Notes: generated by a model from the sequence alone, not told the origin. A stretch of DNA of 64,000 nucleotides from Viola odorata (GCA_963691705.1 OY829544.1:38275917-38339916), one strand, 5' to 3'; shown: positions 34,620 through 54,409, counted from the stretch's first letter. Numbers and translations: made by a program.

Positions 34620-34800
34620 CATTCCAACCATAGTTTTAACAGCAGTTTTTACCAAACGCCATAAACAACTTCTGGTTTCTCACAGCACTTTTAACAAATA
34701 TTTACCAAACAACATACTGGTTTTTCCATAAGTGTTTTTCACACCACTTTTTCCCACAACACTTTTCCAACCAGAACCAAAACGCCAAACAAGTCCTAAT
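34620..34800 (+). repeat. Right subterminal region and terminal repeat of the PIF/Harbinger element
   Basis: Repeated ttaccaaac(a/g)cc-like motifs occur at 34648, 34699 and 34780, and the region ends cgccaaacaagtcc followed by taa. On the reverse strand this reads GGACTTGTTTGGCG, the usual look of PIF/Harbinger ends, with TAA as the 3-bp target. I could not find the matching left terminus in 23414-25329 or 30670-30768. Confidence 0.5.
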
Positions 34801-36096
34801 TCGACCTTCAAGCCACCTAATTTGTTTTGTACCATTGTGTCACTGGCATTACAACAATGAATTTCACCCGGGAAAAGTTGGATAGTTGTGTCACTTGCTG
34901 TTAAACTAACAAAATGGTGCCAGAACAATACTTCCAAATCCATATAATTTGCAATTACTTTGAAAACTCATATAAATAAATTACTCCTGGGGTAATAATT
35001 AAGCTTACACATTTTTTTCAGTAATAATTAACAAAGCTTACACATTTTTTTCAGTAATCACATGGACAAAAAGGTGAAATTGGTAAATTCTTATAACATT
35101 AGTAGCATTATCATCCAATGGAACTTGGAGGGCCAATTTGTACTTTTTCCTTTCAATAGAAAAAATTCACAATAGTCTCTGCAATCGTCAGCTAAAGTAA
35201 GCATGGAGGATCTTCTGTCTTTCCTCCCTCTATGGTTAACTTATCAAAAGTCCTAAACGATTCATGTTCTAGGTATGGATGTTATGAGACAACTTATGGC
35301 AGCAGATTAAACCTGCAATATTCTTTGTGCCTAAATTCTATTTTCTGTTGATGCAAACACAAGCTGCAGTAGTAAGTCAGCGACAAGTCGTCTGAAGTCG
35401 GATGACGGTCACACGGAGTAACTAAATCAGTTACAAGAAGTTAGTTAGGAAGGAGTTAGTTACATTTTCTGGGTTTAAGTTCTAATTGTAAAGGATCAGA
35501 GTGCATTCACGTTTTTGCTGCCAATTAATCAAACAGATTCTTGTTATTGTTCCTCAATCTCATTGAGTGGTTCCCTCAACGTAGCTAGTGGTTTCCTAAT
35601 TACATTGAGTGGTATTCCTATTGCTTGTGCAGCAGAATCAGATCCAGACTCCTTGGATCTTGACAATGGAAAGCAAGAAAACCCAACTTGGTAGATCATT
35701 CAAATGAAAGGAATGTCTGGTTTCTGAGTTTTCCAGGTATTTAAAGTTATTAATGCTACTCTTTCTTCCTTTCTTCTTTTTCTCTCATCTGCCCAATAGC
35801 ATAAATGCCATTTTTTTGGTGAGAAAAAAGGGCAAACCCAGAAACAATGAACATAAATGCCACTTTGCTGCAGCTTATGGGTTCTATTCTGTTATGCAGA
35901 TATGATATAATGTGCATAATCTGAAGGCAAACTGAAGTATTTTCTTCATTTTCATTGACAAACTTGTAACAATAGCATGTAATAATCTCAGTACGTTTCT
36001 TTTGACCATCTGTTTATTCCTCTGGTAAAAGTTGATTGCTTGGAATTTCAACTAATTCATGAGTTTACTAATTTAACTACTAGACGGAGATGGATT
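34801..36096. other. Intergenic region downstream of the carboxypeptidase gene
   Basis: No credible gene. It has a 31-bp tandem duplication (aagcttacacatttttttcagtaa, 35001-35060). Segment 35380-35680 looks like the end of a degraded LTR, but I have no partner copy to prove it. The minus-strand motif AATAAA at about 36011 may be the poly(A) signal of the carboxypeptidase gene. Confidence 0.4.
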
Positions 36097-44415
<8,319 letters not shown>

Positions 44416-44464
44416 CTAGAAATTAGTTAAGGTTGCTTAGAAATGTGTGCTATATGGTATGCCA

Positions 44465-44472
44465 CTATATAA
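44465..44472 (-). promoter_or_regulatory. TATA box of the SCPL gene
   Basis: The minus strand reads TTATATAG, about 70 bp upstream of the start codon at 44397, which leaves room for a short 5' leader. Confidence 0.6.
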
Positions 44473-45150
44473 GCAAGTGCTACTTAACGTGGTAGACTTT
44501 TTTTGGTGGCTAAATTTTTTCTCTTTTTCTCTACGTTGTTTTGAGATAATAGAAATAATTTTATTCGAGTATTATTAAATTTGAAAAAGTTTTTTTTCTT
44601 TTTTTATGATGTATAGTTTTATTTCATTTCTCTTACTAAAAATTGAAATCTAACCATTCGAACAAAACCACAATACTGTCCGAACATTATTAAGCTGCGT
44701 AGCTTAATTCCTTATACTCGAATTTTAAATTTGAATGAAGGGGTACACGAGTGGCTTAATAATACTTAGATGACAACTATGGTTGGCGGTGGTTTGATTT
44801 TACCCTGGAGTGATTAACGGTATTTTAGGATGTCTTTGTATTTTGTCATTTTTTTTGGACTGATTTGAGTTATCATTTTTCTCTATGTATGCACGTCAAG
44901 AAAGTAAAGGAAATAGGTGATCCATAAAAAGTGAAGAAAAAAAATGGGATAAAGATACTGAAGATATTTTTTTTTTTGTTTTATTATTGTACTGTATAGT
45001 ATATAGACATTGGACATGATTTAAAAAATATAATCATCAATTAAATAACTTTTTTTTCCCTCTTTGATCACACCCGCAAATTATTTTGGTATCAATCAAC
45101 TCCCATATTCTTGTAAAATACCATTTTTCCCTCGCCCCTTCCTATGTGGT
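44473..45150. other. AT-rich promoter/intergenic spacer
   Basis: No gene seen. Long T and A runs (for example 44590-44610 and 44970-44980). It is presumably the upstream region of the SCPL gene. Confidence 0.4.
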
Positions 45151-45158
45151 ACCATGAA

Positions 45159-46203
45159 TAGGGGTGGCCAGTCGGGATTCCCGAAATTCCGAGACCCGAA
45201 CAAGAAATTATCGGAAATTCCAATTTTTATTTTTCCAATCCCGACCCAAAATGCTAAATTACATACCCGACTCTCGACTTTCCGAATTACAATTTTGGAA
45301 ATCTTCGGATTTCCGAAATTTCCGAAATTTCCGAATGCAAATCAATTTACATCATAAATTCCAGTTTTCCAGTAATTTTTCAATAATTGTTCCAATAAAT
45401 TTGTCCAACAAACACAACATCCATCTCAAAGCTGTCAATTTTTCAACAAATTCAAGTCTAGATCAATCAACAACAATAATAAAACAATCAAGTCTAGTTA
45501 ACCAAGCATCAAATAGATTACACCCTTCTTCTCCACTGAATTTCTTCTCCACTGAATTTTTTTTCTCCAATAGATTACAAAATACATACTAAATCCAATG
45601 AAATAAGGAATACAAGAAATAATTAACATGAAAAAGAAGAGAAAGAAACAGAAGGAAGGAAGTACCTTGATGAGACGAGCTTGTTCAGTCGGTCGATTGA
45701 GGAAGATGATGGTATTTTACGGTTCGATCGATGGAGGAAGACGATGGAAAGCAATGACGTTTTATGGGTTCGGTATGGTTAATAGAGTTGAGGAAGAAGA
45801 TGATGGTGTTTTACTGTTCGGTCGATGGATCCATGGAGGTGAGGTGAGGAAGAAGACGATTGATGGGTGTAGAGGGAGTCTGGGAGATGAGAGAAAGCGA
45901 TGTTGCGTTAGGAACTTAGGGTTAGTCACTTAGGAAAAAGGGTGCAAAATAACAGCAGTGGGCTGGGGCGGCTGGCTAATAAATTAATAATAGCCTATAT
46001 GTTAGTATTTCCTAAGTTCGGGTTTTCGGGGTACCCGAACTTTGGAAAATCATTCCCGACCTGACCCCGATATTTATTTCGGGTATCGCTTTCCGATACC
46101 CGAATTTCCGAGACCCGAAAATTTGTTTCCGAAATTTCCGAAATTTGAAAAGATCGGGTTGGAAAAATCAGAATTTCGGGTCTCGGAATTTTTGGCCAGC
46201 CTA
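45159..46203. mobile_element. Non-autonomous hAT-type element, TSD accatgaa
   Basis: Ends TAGGGGTGGCCAG and, inverted, TAGGCTGGCCAAA; the 8-bp TSD accatgaa lies at 45151-45158 and 46204-46211. Both TSD length and TA-type ends fit hAT elements. Subterminal regions on both sides are full of (t)tccgaaat/atttcgg(a) and gacccgaa motifs, typical transposase-binding clutter. There is no transposase; a plus-strand frame at 45628-45933 (KKKRKKQ start) has no recognisable domain. Confidence 0.82.
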
Positions 46204-46310
46204 ACCATGAATATAGTAATTTTCACCTTGAGGTGAGGAATAAATACTTTTTAACTGCGTGTGCAATATAAATTGTGTTTATTATATAAAGTGGATCATT
46301 GCATTACCAA

Positions 46311-46315
46311 GCGGG

Positions 46316-46358
<43 letters not shown>

Positions 46359-46383
46359 GCGTGTTCGATCCACGCTCACCGCA
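46311..46383 (+). tRNA. tRNA-Phe (anticodon GAA), nuclear
   Basis: The 73-nt cloverleaf starts GCGGGGATAGCTCAGTTGGG. D-arm, anticodon arm (CAGAC TGAAGAT CTG-type with GAA at 34-36), T-arm GTTCGATCC and discriminator A are all in place. The single G/A mismatch in the acceptor stem is normal for plant cytosolic tRNA-Phe. A TATA-like tatataaa at 46284-46291 and a CAA-like motif (taccaag) just upstream favour polymerase III transcription, and tttt follows within about 15 bp. It looks functional and delivers phenylalanine in cytosolic translation. Confidence 0.97.
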
Positions 46384-46412
46384 TATTTTAATGTTTTCCA
46401 TCTTCTAAGAAA

Positions 46413-46973
46413 AACGGGCCTGGGCTTCATGCCATTTCCCTTCATCTTGGGCTTATTATGACTTTAAAAAGGACCGGGCTTGGGCTTTTACTCCATATTT
46501 GCAAAATGGAACATTTAAATTTATATAATTCATCTTTAAATTTATATAATATATATATATGCTTATGCCTCAGATAAAAAAAAATGTAACTAGTTTTATT
46601 GTGTCCAATTTTAATTTTAATTTTAATTTTAATTTAATTTAATTTAATTTAATTTAATTTAATTTAATTTAATTTCAACCCTCCTTAATAATGTTTGTAT
46701 AACTAAACTGGAAATCTCATGCCAATGGGATTTCATTAGTTGTTTAATTGATAACAAAAATGTCCTTAAAGAGTCGAATTTAAGTTCGAATCCCACGTTC
46801 GTTTATAAATAAATAAAGAAAGAAAAGATTAAATTAAACGGGCCTGGGCTTCATGCCATTTCCCTTCATCTTGGGCTTATTATGACTTTAAAAAGGACCG
46901 GGCTTGGGCTTTTACTCCATATTTGCAAAATGGAACATTTAAATTTATATAATTCATCTTTAAATTTATATAA

Positions 46974-47048
<75 letters not shown>

Positions 47049-47277
47049 TTATGCCTCAGATAAAAAAAAATGTAACTAGTTTTATTGTGTCCAATTTTAA
47101 TTTTAATTTAATTTAATTTAATTTCAACCCTCCTTAATAATGTTTGTATAACTAAACTGGAAATCTCATGCCAACGGGATTTCATTAGTTGTTTAATTGA
47201 TAACAAAAATGTCCTTAAAGAGTCGAATTTAAGTTCGAATCCCACGTTCGTTTATAAATAAATAAAGAAAGAAAAGA
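46413..47277. repeat. Tandem duplication (~416 and ~441 bp) with diverged microsatellites
   Basis: 46413-46828 and 46837-47277 are near-identical, from acgggcctgggcttcatgcc to aataaataaagaaagaaaag, with 8 bp between them. They differ mainly in two microsatellites: (AT)n is about 5 units in copy 1 and about 35 in copy 2 (46977-47046), while (AATTT)n is about 12 units in copy 1 (46610-46675) and about 4 in copy 2. No gene lies inside. Confidence 0.9.
46977..47046. repeat. (AT)n microsatellite, about 35 units
   Basis: Uninterrupted at repeats of about 70 bp. It creates a false IYIYIY frame on the plus strand. Confidence 0.95.
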
Positions 47278-47492
47278 AACTGGAAATCTTGAAGAAAACT
47301 CAACGAACAGAAACCAATGAGTATCATGGTGCACCAGAATATTTTATTTATTTATTTTAATGTCATTTGCATCATGATTAGGAGGGCTAAATCCTGCCTG
47401 CAATCCCGTAGCAGAAGCTAATAGTTACCACGATTACCAAAATACAAGCGCACATCATTCATCCATCATCAACAAGTGCCTTAGCTAGTGCC

Positions 47493-47525
47493 TCCTACTC
47501 CTACTCCTACTCCTACTCCTACTCC
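47493..47525. repeat. (CTCCTA)n minisatellite
   Basis: About five and a half exact copies of a 6-bp unit in the 3' flank of the B3 gene. On the minus strand, AATAAA copies at 47341-47356 are a likely poly(A) signal, so this repeat is probably in the 3' untranslated region. Confidence 0.9.
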
Positions 47526-47575
47526 GAATAGTTAACATGACAAAATACAGAAGATGGTTATTGCAGTTCAAGTCT

Positions 47576-50528
47576 TCAAGAGGCGACGCGAAAAATGCTA
47601 ACATCGAGGACAACCGCATTATTGATCGGTGTGGCAGGTTCGAAGACGCACACGTCGAATTCCTGCAACTTGTTATTCACAACAAAAGTCCTCCATCCAG
47701 AAGAAAGCCCTCCACTGTGTTTGGATTTCTGATAAATATATCTGGTGCTCCACATTTTGCCATCGATGCGCAAGATTATCACTTGTTTAGCCTGGGTCTT
47801 GAGATGTATAGTCGCCCATCCCCTAGGGAGCGACTGAAGGAAGAAACAAGAGAAATACAATGAGAGAAAATACACTTGGAAAACAGTTTATTTGATCACA
47901 ATCAAGACTGCCTATCGATACAAATGCCTATCAGACAAGTTGGAAATGACGACAAAAGATTAAGAGAGAAATTCAACTAAATTATACCATGAAAAATTTC
48001 CTGTCAACATGGGTAGGTTTCATTACTACCATGAAGCCGTCATTGCTTAGCGCTTTCATTGCTAACTGCAATGCATCGGTTTTCCCCTTCTCTGTTCCCT
48101 CCCTTTTACTTTTCATATGCAGCACACCGCGCATTGCATTTGAGCTGATAGGTGCATACTCAGCATCTGCATCAATCCAAAATCAATATAAGGTAACACC
48201 AACGCAATCCATCAACCATACAATTTTGGAGCATCCAACTGCACTAACAATTAATTAACTAGCAATAATCATGCCATAAGTTGGTAGAGATAAGTTTAAG
48301 AATGAGGATAGATAATGCTAAAAGAATTCATGAATTTTGAACTGGTCTAACTGTTTCCCAAATAAGGAAACAAATTTCAGAAGAAAACGTAATCCCTGCC
48401 AAGAGTTACCACAAGAGCAAAAGGAAAGATGGCTCTTTTTTTATAAATCTTATACCTTCACTGCCAACTTTTCAAGCATATTAACTGATAAATTCTTACG
48501 AACAAGAGCATGAGAACCTACCTGGTTTAACCTCACTTTTATCCGCACATGTACTCGATTCCTTATAGCTTGGCCTTGGCCCGAGATGAACAGGAGTGAA
48601 CTTGATTTCCCTCTTAATCTTTTTATGAGCAGCTTCTCCCATGATGACATCTCTCCAAGAAGACGTGCCAATGTGATTATTTGCAGATTTCTCCAGTAGG
48701 GTGTCTCCATCACCTTCCTGTGAAGAAGAAGGACCAACTTCAACAGAACTTTCCCAGTTGTGATTATTTATAAATGCTTCTGGTTGAGTGCCTCCATCTT
48801 CTTCCAATAGATCAAGATGAACAGGAGTGAAGTTGATTTCCTTCCTTATCATATCGTGAGCAGTTTCTCCCATGGTCGCATCTCTCCAAGAAGTGTCGAT
48901 GTGATTATTGGTTGATTTCTCCAGTAGAGTGTCTCCATCACCATCCAGTGGAGAGGAAGGGGCAACTTCAACAGAGCTTTCCCTAATGTGATTATTTGCA
49001 TATAATTCTGGTTGAGTGACTCCATCACCATCTGGTAGGACAAGATGAACAGGATTGAACTTGATTTCCCGCCGTTTATGAACAACTTCTGCCATGATAG
49101 CATCTCTCCAAGAAGTGTCAATGTGATTATTTGCGGATTTTTCTAGTGGAGTGTCTCTATTGCCATCCCGTGGAGAAGAAGGGGTAACTTCAACGGAACT
49201 TTCCCCAATGTTATTATTTGCAAATGTCTCCGGTGGAGTGCCTCCATCGCCATCATGTGGTGAAGCAAGAGCAACTTTCGAAGAACTTCCCCCAATTTTC
49301 CTTTTTCTTTGGCGACCCCCATTATATTCTTCATGCCCACATTTTCTCACAAAATATGAATCTGCCTTCTCACACAGGCTCCGTCCATCAAACATTAGAA
49401 CATCAAAATTTGAATCCCCGTAGTACTTAAAGATTAATAAATCCTTCTCCTGCAGAGAATGACTTGTTATGAATTCTTCCCAACCATATCTGAAAAATAC
49501 AGTGCCATCGTTTGTTGTCAGCCCAACTTTCCAAGAACTACCACTAGGACCTTTAAGAGTCACAACTGCAGGTAAGTTTTTCTTCAAATTATTTGAAAAC
49601 GTACTGGGGATAGGCTGCAAAACAAACACAGGAACGAACAGTAAGCTAAATATAAAATGAATAGTAATGTATTGATAAATGCTTTCATCAACCATGATCA
49701 CGATTACAAAAGTGAAGAATGCTAAGGTTTAGACTGCAGAACACACAAGTCAGGGTCCTTAGATCCCACATACAGATGAAAGTTATCGCTATTTGTCGCC
49801 ATGTTTTTTTTTTTTTTTATTTGATAAATTGGAAATTTTATTGAAAAAACAAGGAATTGTAACTAGATACCCAAGAGAAACAGAATATCATGAGCCTAAC
49901 TACCACACTATCAAGACATCCAGGAGGAACAAGAGCCCATATAGCCACAGACTAGCCAAAATGAACAGTACAGAGGTCTACAAAGAACAGAAAACAACCT
50001 CAATTTCTTGGCCTAAAGAAGAAACAATTGTGGTAAGTTGTTCACTGTTCTAAAAAGTTGGAGACTCTTATTGCATTCGCCCTGATTCATGTGTCAAATT
50101 CCTACTATTGATTTTGTTTTCTCCATTCACAAACTCACACGAGTAGGAGAACCGATAGCATTTGTTAGAGATGGACCAAAACAAGAACATAAAACTCACA
50201 TACAAGATGCAATCCAACATTATCTTTTCCAGCGTGCGAAAAGATAAATCTATTAAGTTGCACTTGTCACAAACACAGGGCATTCCCCTAAAATGCGAAA
50301 AATTAAACAAATCAGATAAAACCTTGTAGTCCTCAATCCACAACCTCAAGGATAATGTCACGAAATAACATAAAAAAGAGAGAATAGCTGAAGCTTATGG
50401 AATAGAAAACTTACAAGCTGTTGATCAAACCCAGAACTGAGAAGCTGACAGAACTGGGTGCATTGGAAACGAGTCCAGTATAATTCCTCTCCCCAGCTCC
50501 TGCAATCGATGCACACAGCTTCCCCCAT
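47576..50528 (-). CDS. B3 domain-containing transcription factor (REM-like), two B3 domains, four exons
   Basis: Minus-strand exons 50528-50415, 49614-48522, 48166-47988 and 47833-47576; all splice sites are canonical and the phases fit, giving 547 codons. The N-terminus MGEAVCIDCRSWGEELYWTR leads into the first B3 domain (about residues 25-130: QQLPIPSTFSNNLKKNLP, LKGPSGSSWKVGLTTNDGTV, FFRYGWEEFITSHSLQEKDL, FDVLMFDG). A basic run (RQRKRKIGG) is a likely nuclear signal. Residues about 165-395 are a linker of about 70-residue repeats. The second B3 domain (about 442-544) has FMVVMKPTHVDRKFFM, QVIILRIDGKMWSTRYIYQK and LQEFDVCVFEPA. B3 domains bind DNA, so this is a nuclear regulator; REM-family members often act in reproductive development. 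A slightly longer start (20 codons upstream, in frame) is possible. Confidence 0.88.
48560..49240 (-). repeat. Internal ~200-bp coding repeats in the B3 linker
   Basis: Three to four in-frame units sharing SSVEV-P-SS, DGDGDT-LEKS-NNHI, TSWRDA-M-E-H and REI-F-PVHL. At DNA level gagtgtctccatc, gtgattatt and acaggagtgaa(c/g)ttgatttcc recur about every 200-215 bp. The units have diverged, but the frame is kept in all. Confidence 0.85.
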
Positions 50529-51470
50529 TTCCACTAATTCAACAACCCTAACACCAAAACCATAATAGAAACTCAAGGTCGGTTATATACGAGCACAGTA
50601 CCCAAGAATCTCAAACACAGAAAAAATCTCAAAAAATCGAAACTTTATAAAAGAGGAATGAAAAAAAAAGAAAGACCCACCTCCAAAGTAGGAAACTTTA
50701 CCCAACAAAGCAGAATGATGATCACATTCCTCTTTAACTACTGCAAAAATTGATGAAATTTGTCACCGTTACGTCCAATTTATCGAGGATGGAGAGTGAA
50801 AAAGAGGAAAAAGAGCAAATTTATCTTTAAGACAAGCGAGAGTGGCAAAGAGTTGTTAAGAAAGAGAGCAACTAACATTAACAACAGAGATCGTTAACCA
50901 AAAAAGAAAAAAACAGGAAAAACAATAACAACAGAGAACGGACATGGACCTTAAATGGCGAGCCCATATGTGTCCCATGTTTTCTTTTGGTCACTTAGGG
51001 ATGGGCACAGACAAATTACCATTTACCACTATTGTTGTTCTAGCACTGTACCATCTCCGTCCGGTGATGATCTGTCCCATGACAATCTTGGTGGGTTGCT
51101 GCCACGTAGAAGACAGGAATGGGAATAGGTAGAACCTGGGTCACTGCTAAATGCTAATGGTCCAATGGAGAATAGCAGTCGTTGACTTCTCAACATTAGT
51201 GGAAAATGGAAATGGGAGTGACTAGAAAGATGAGTTATCTTTGATGGCAATCTTCAACGAAATTAGGAGAAAAGATGTTGGATTTTGGGTTGAGCCAAAT
51301 CCCTGAAATCTCGTGCTGTGATTTAAATTGGAATTTTTTTGTTAAAGTTTGTGTTGGAATTGGAAGCAATATGGACCGATTTTAATTTTAGGTTCAAGGC
51401 TACATTTAGTTCGATCAATCAGATTAGGATACTATTCTGTGGCCGAAGTGGATTGCGTGAATTTTAGAAA
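50529..51470. other. Upstream region of the B3 gene and spacer
   Basis: No other gene seen; frames at 50944-51250 overlap on both strands and lack features. It holds the presumed 5' leader and promoter of the B3 gene. Confidence 0.4.
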
Positions 51471-52235
51471 GGAAAAAGGGTAAGATACACCCCTACATTT
51501 GTATTATAGGTTAAGATAAGCCACTATATTTGTAATTGAGTCAAATAAGCTACTGCATTTGTATCACATGTCAGGATAAGCCACTACATTTGTAATTGAG
51601 TCAAATAAGCCACTGCATTTGTCAATTTGATCTACATTAGCCACTCATCCTTAAAAATAGTTATACCTTGTTTGGATATATCATAAGAATATGCTTACAT
51701 GGTATTCTTTTTTAAATGACATGACATAAAAACCATGACCAATACTCATTTTTACAATTGAAAAATAAAAAGTTGGATCTCAAAAATAAATAAAATTGAG
51801 TGCACAAAAATAGTGGTTTATTATTTTGATCTTACTCGATGTTTTATCGCTAAAAAAACGAATATTATTTTGATCTCGCTCGATTTTTTATTTTTGAATA
51901 TTTTGATTCAACGTTTTATTTTTCTATTGCAAAAATGAATGTTGAGCATGATTTTTATGCCATGTCATTTAAAAAAAAAAACTATGTAATCATAGTCTTA
52001 TGATGTATCCAAACAAGGTATAAGGGATGAGTGGTTAATATAGATCAAATGGATAAATGCAGTGGCTTATTTGGCTGAATTACAAATGTAGTGGCTTATC
52101 TTGACATATGATACAAATGTAGTGGCTTATCCTAACATGTAATACAAATGCAGTGGCTTATTTGACTCAATTACAAATATAGTGGCTTATCTTGACCTAT
52201 AATACAAATGCAGGGGTGTATCTTACCCTTTTTCT
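51471..52235. mobile_element. Foldback MITE, probably Mutator-type, TSD ttttagaaa
   Basis: 765 bp. Inverted ends (g/a)GAAAAAGGGTAAGATACACC, with 9-bp direct repeats ttttagaaa at 51462-51470 and 52236-52244. The arms consist of repeated units of the kind gccactacatttgtaattga and (inverted) tacaaatgtagtggcttatc; the centre also pairs (ttaaatgacatgacataaaa against its inverse). No coding capacity. Confidence 0.8.
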
Positions 52236-52505
52236 TTTTAGAAATGACCAAACAAATTCACGCAACAGAGGAAACCATGATTTAAAGAGCTTGTCTATCT
52301 TATGTTGACAAAATTTTCAGTTTAATTTGCATATATTTAACCATAATTAGTAATTCTTTTTATAAGGCTCTTTTTTTTCTTTTCTTTTTGGGTAAGATTA
52401 TAAGGCTCTTCTATTATGGGACGTTGCCACAGCTCTTGGATTCTTCTATAATATAATTTCCATATACATAAGTATATAATAAATATAGACTAAAAATAAT
52501 TAAAT

Positions 52506-52727
52506 TGTTATGAACGTAAAAGTTTTTACAAGTATAGATGTTCATTTTAGGTTACAATCGTTTCTTATCTTTGTGTAACTTTCTTAACTCCAAATTCATC
52601 ATTATAAATATGTACAAAGCTAAACAAATAAAGATATATGAGAAATACATAAGATACACCAACTTTCTTCTTATCTTTTGTTTTGCAATATTCTTTATCC
52701 TATCTTTATTTTTTTAGTTTTATAACA
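52506..52727 (+). repeat. 5' LTR of copia-3
   Basis: 222 bp. TATA-like ctataaatatg (at 52603 as attataaatatg). Directly followed by cgttatcaccac, the usual cacgttatca-type primer site of this copia group. Confidence 0.8.
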
Positions 52728-52814
52728 CGTTATCACCACAAGTCTCTACCCAATTCAAGGTTCATATAAAAAACATTTAATGAAAATTTTATACTTCTAT
52801 CACGTTAAACCTTA

Positions 52815-53570
52815 CTAAGCTAGAATTCATAGCCGGAAAAAATTATTCATCCTAGATTCTTGATGCTAAAATTCATTTTGATTCTATGACACTGGAAAAT
52901 ACAATTAAGAGTGGTAGTACTGCATCAAATCAAGACAAGGCAAAATCAATGATTTTCCTTCGCCATCACCTTCATGAGGGATTGAAATCTGAATACATCT
53001 TTGGGAAAATTTAAAAGAAAGATTTGACCACTAGAAAATAGTTATTCTCCCCAAAGCTAGATACAAATGAATGAATTTAAGGCAGCAAGATTTCAAGTCT
53101 GTGAGTGAGTATAACTCAGCGATGTTCAGAATCAGTTTTCAACTGAAATTATTTGGAGAGAACATTACTAATGAAAGACATGTTGGAGAAGATATTCTCC
53201 ACATTCCATGCCTCAAATGTGCTGTTGCAAAAGCAATATCGCGAGAAAGGTTTTAAAAAGTATTTTGAACTCATATCATGCCTTCTTGTGGCTAAATAGA
53301 ATAATGAGCTTCTGATGAAAAATCATGAACTCTTCCCTACTCGATCAGCCCCTTTCCCTGAAGTGAATGCGATCACATATAAGAGCCAGATGTATGACCG
53401 CATGCTTGGCCGCGGACATAGCCGTGGGCGAGGACGCGGGCATAAGAATCTTCATTACCACCTAAAGTGGAATAATGATAAAGAAAATGAGAAAGGAAAG
53501 AATGGTCAAAATACTCCCTCAAAGGAGGTTTAGAACTTGTGTTATCGATGTGGCATGAAAGGTCACTGGG
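52815..53570 (+). pseudogene. copia-3 gag fragment
   Basis: Pieces in order: LEFIAGKNYSSWILDAKIHF, SMIFLRHHLHEGLKSEY, then in 53071-53256 NLRQQDFKSVSEYNSAMFRI and SFQLKLFGENIT, then KNHELFPTRSAPFPEVNAIT, an Arg/Gly-rich stretch (RGHSRGRGRGHKN) and the start of a zinc knuckle CYRCGMKGHW at 53539. These are standard landmarks of copia gag. Several stops and frameshifts break it, and it ends abruptly at the junction with foreign sequence near 53580. Confidence 0.8.
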
Positions 53571-53574
53571 TGAA

Positions 53575-54137
53575 CGATCCGAGCTCGTTTTGATGAGCTG
53601 GAACGTGAGAGGTTTACGGATTGGACCTAGCTCGAGTTACCTGATAAAACCCAATCATTTAAAAGAAGAAAACAGAAGAAACGCAATACATAGGAAAAGG
53701 AGAAGAATGCGCAGCGAAGAGAGAGAGAGATGAGGAACAACGAAAACGGGAATTAAAGGAATGGATTGCGGATAGAAATTCAATAGAAAATGATCAATTA
53801 ACAATAAACAATCAATCCAACTTGTAATTAATCATCCACCAATGGGAATCCAAGATATCCATTTAAACGCACAATTCTAGAAATTCTTACCAATTTCAGC
53901 AAACAACAAAATCAAAGGTTGGAGACAAAGGGGTTTTTACTTTTAATGAATCAATGAGTCTCCTGAGCTTGATTCTTATAAGGTGAGTTTAAGGTGTTTA
54001 GAGAGAGGAGTATTCTCAACTCAAGCAATAAACACTTAGACAAAAACTGATGAAAAAAGAAAGAAACGAGCTATTTATACTAAGTGCAAAATCTCCTTGG
54101 AAAACAATTCTCGTAACATATCTCGAAGATATGTGAT
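53575..54137. other. Foreign 0.56-kb segment inside copia-3
   Basis: Sequence between the broken gag and RNase H that does not match copia. Its left edge reads MSWNVRGL in the plus frame (53593-53616), the usual start of LINE ORF2 endonucleases. Its right part has a minus-strand TATA box (TATAAATAG, 54071-54079) and looks like a promoter or leader. I cannot say which element it came from. Confidence 0.45.
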
Positions 54138-54409
54138 CTGGCATCAACAGAAAAAGTATCAACTGTGTTATATGAAGATAATGGCCCATGCATAGCTCAA
54201 TTCAAGGGAGGTTACATTAAAAGTGATAGAACAAAACACATCTCACTAAAATTCTTCTTTACTCATAGCATTCAAAAGAATGGTGAGATTGATATCCAAC
54301 AAGTTCGTTCAAGTGACAATCTGGCAGACTTCTTCACAATTTTTTTACCAACTACAACATTTGAGAAGCTAGTACGCGGTATTGGAATGCGTCTACAAAA
54401 AGATATTTA
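54138..54409 (+). pseudogene. copia-3 RNase H C-terminal end
   Basis: VLYEDNGPCIAQFKGGYIKS, DRTKHISLKFFFTHSIQKNG and QVRSSDNLADFFTIFLPTTT match the last third of copia RNase H, ending with a stop at 54407. The active-site upstream part is missing. Confidence 0.85.

Noticed and set aside
34680..34943. Minus-strand 87-codon gene next to the Harbinger end
   Set aside because: Crosses the terminal repeat and target site; no motif.
35380..35680. Solo LTR
   Set aside because: Style is LTR-like, but no partner, TSD or clear TG...CA ends could be defined.
45064..45933. Coding genes in the hAT-type element
   Set aside because: Frames overlap, are rich in subterminal repeat motifs and have no transposase feature.
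46311..46383. Organelle-derived tRNA-Phe insertion
   Set aside because: Sequence matches the plant nuclear cytosolic type, with upstream TATA and downstream T run; no organelle flank.
46882..47079. Frame with an IYIYIY tail
   Set aside because: Translation of the (AT)n microsatellite.
49143..49430. Additional frames on both strands across the B3 linker
   Set aside because: Shadows of exon 2, whose frame and splice sites are consistent.
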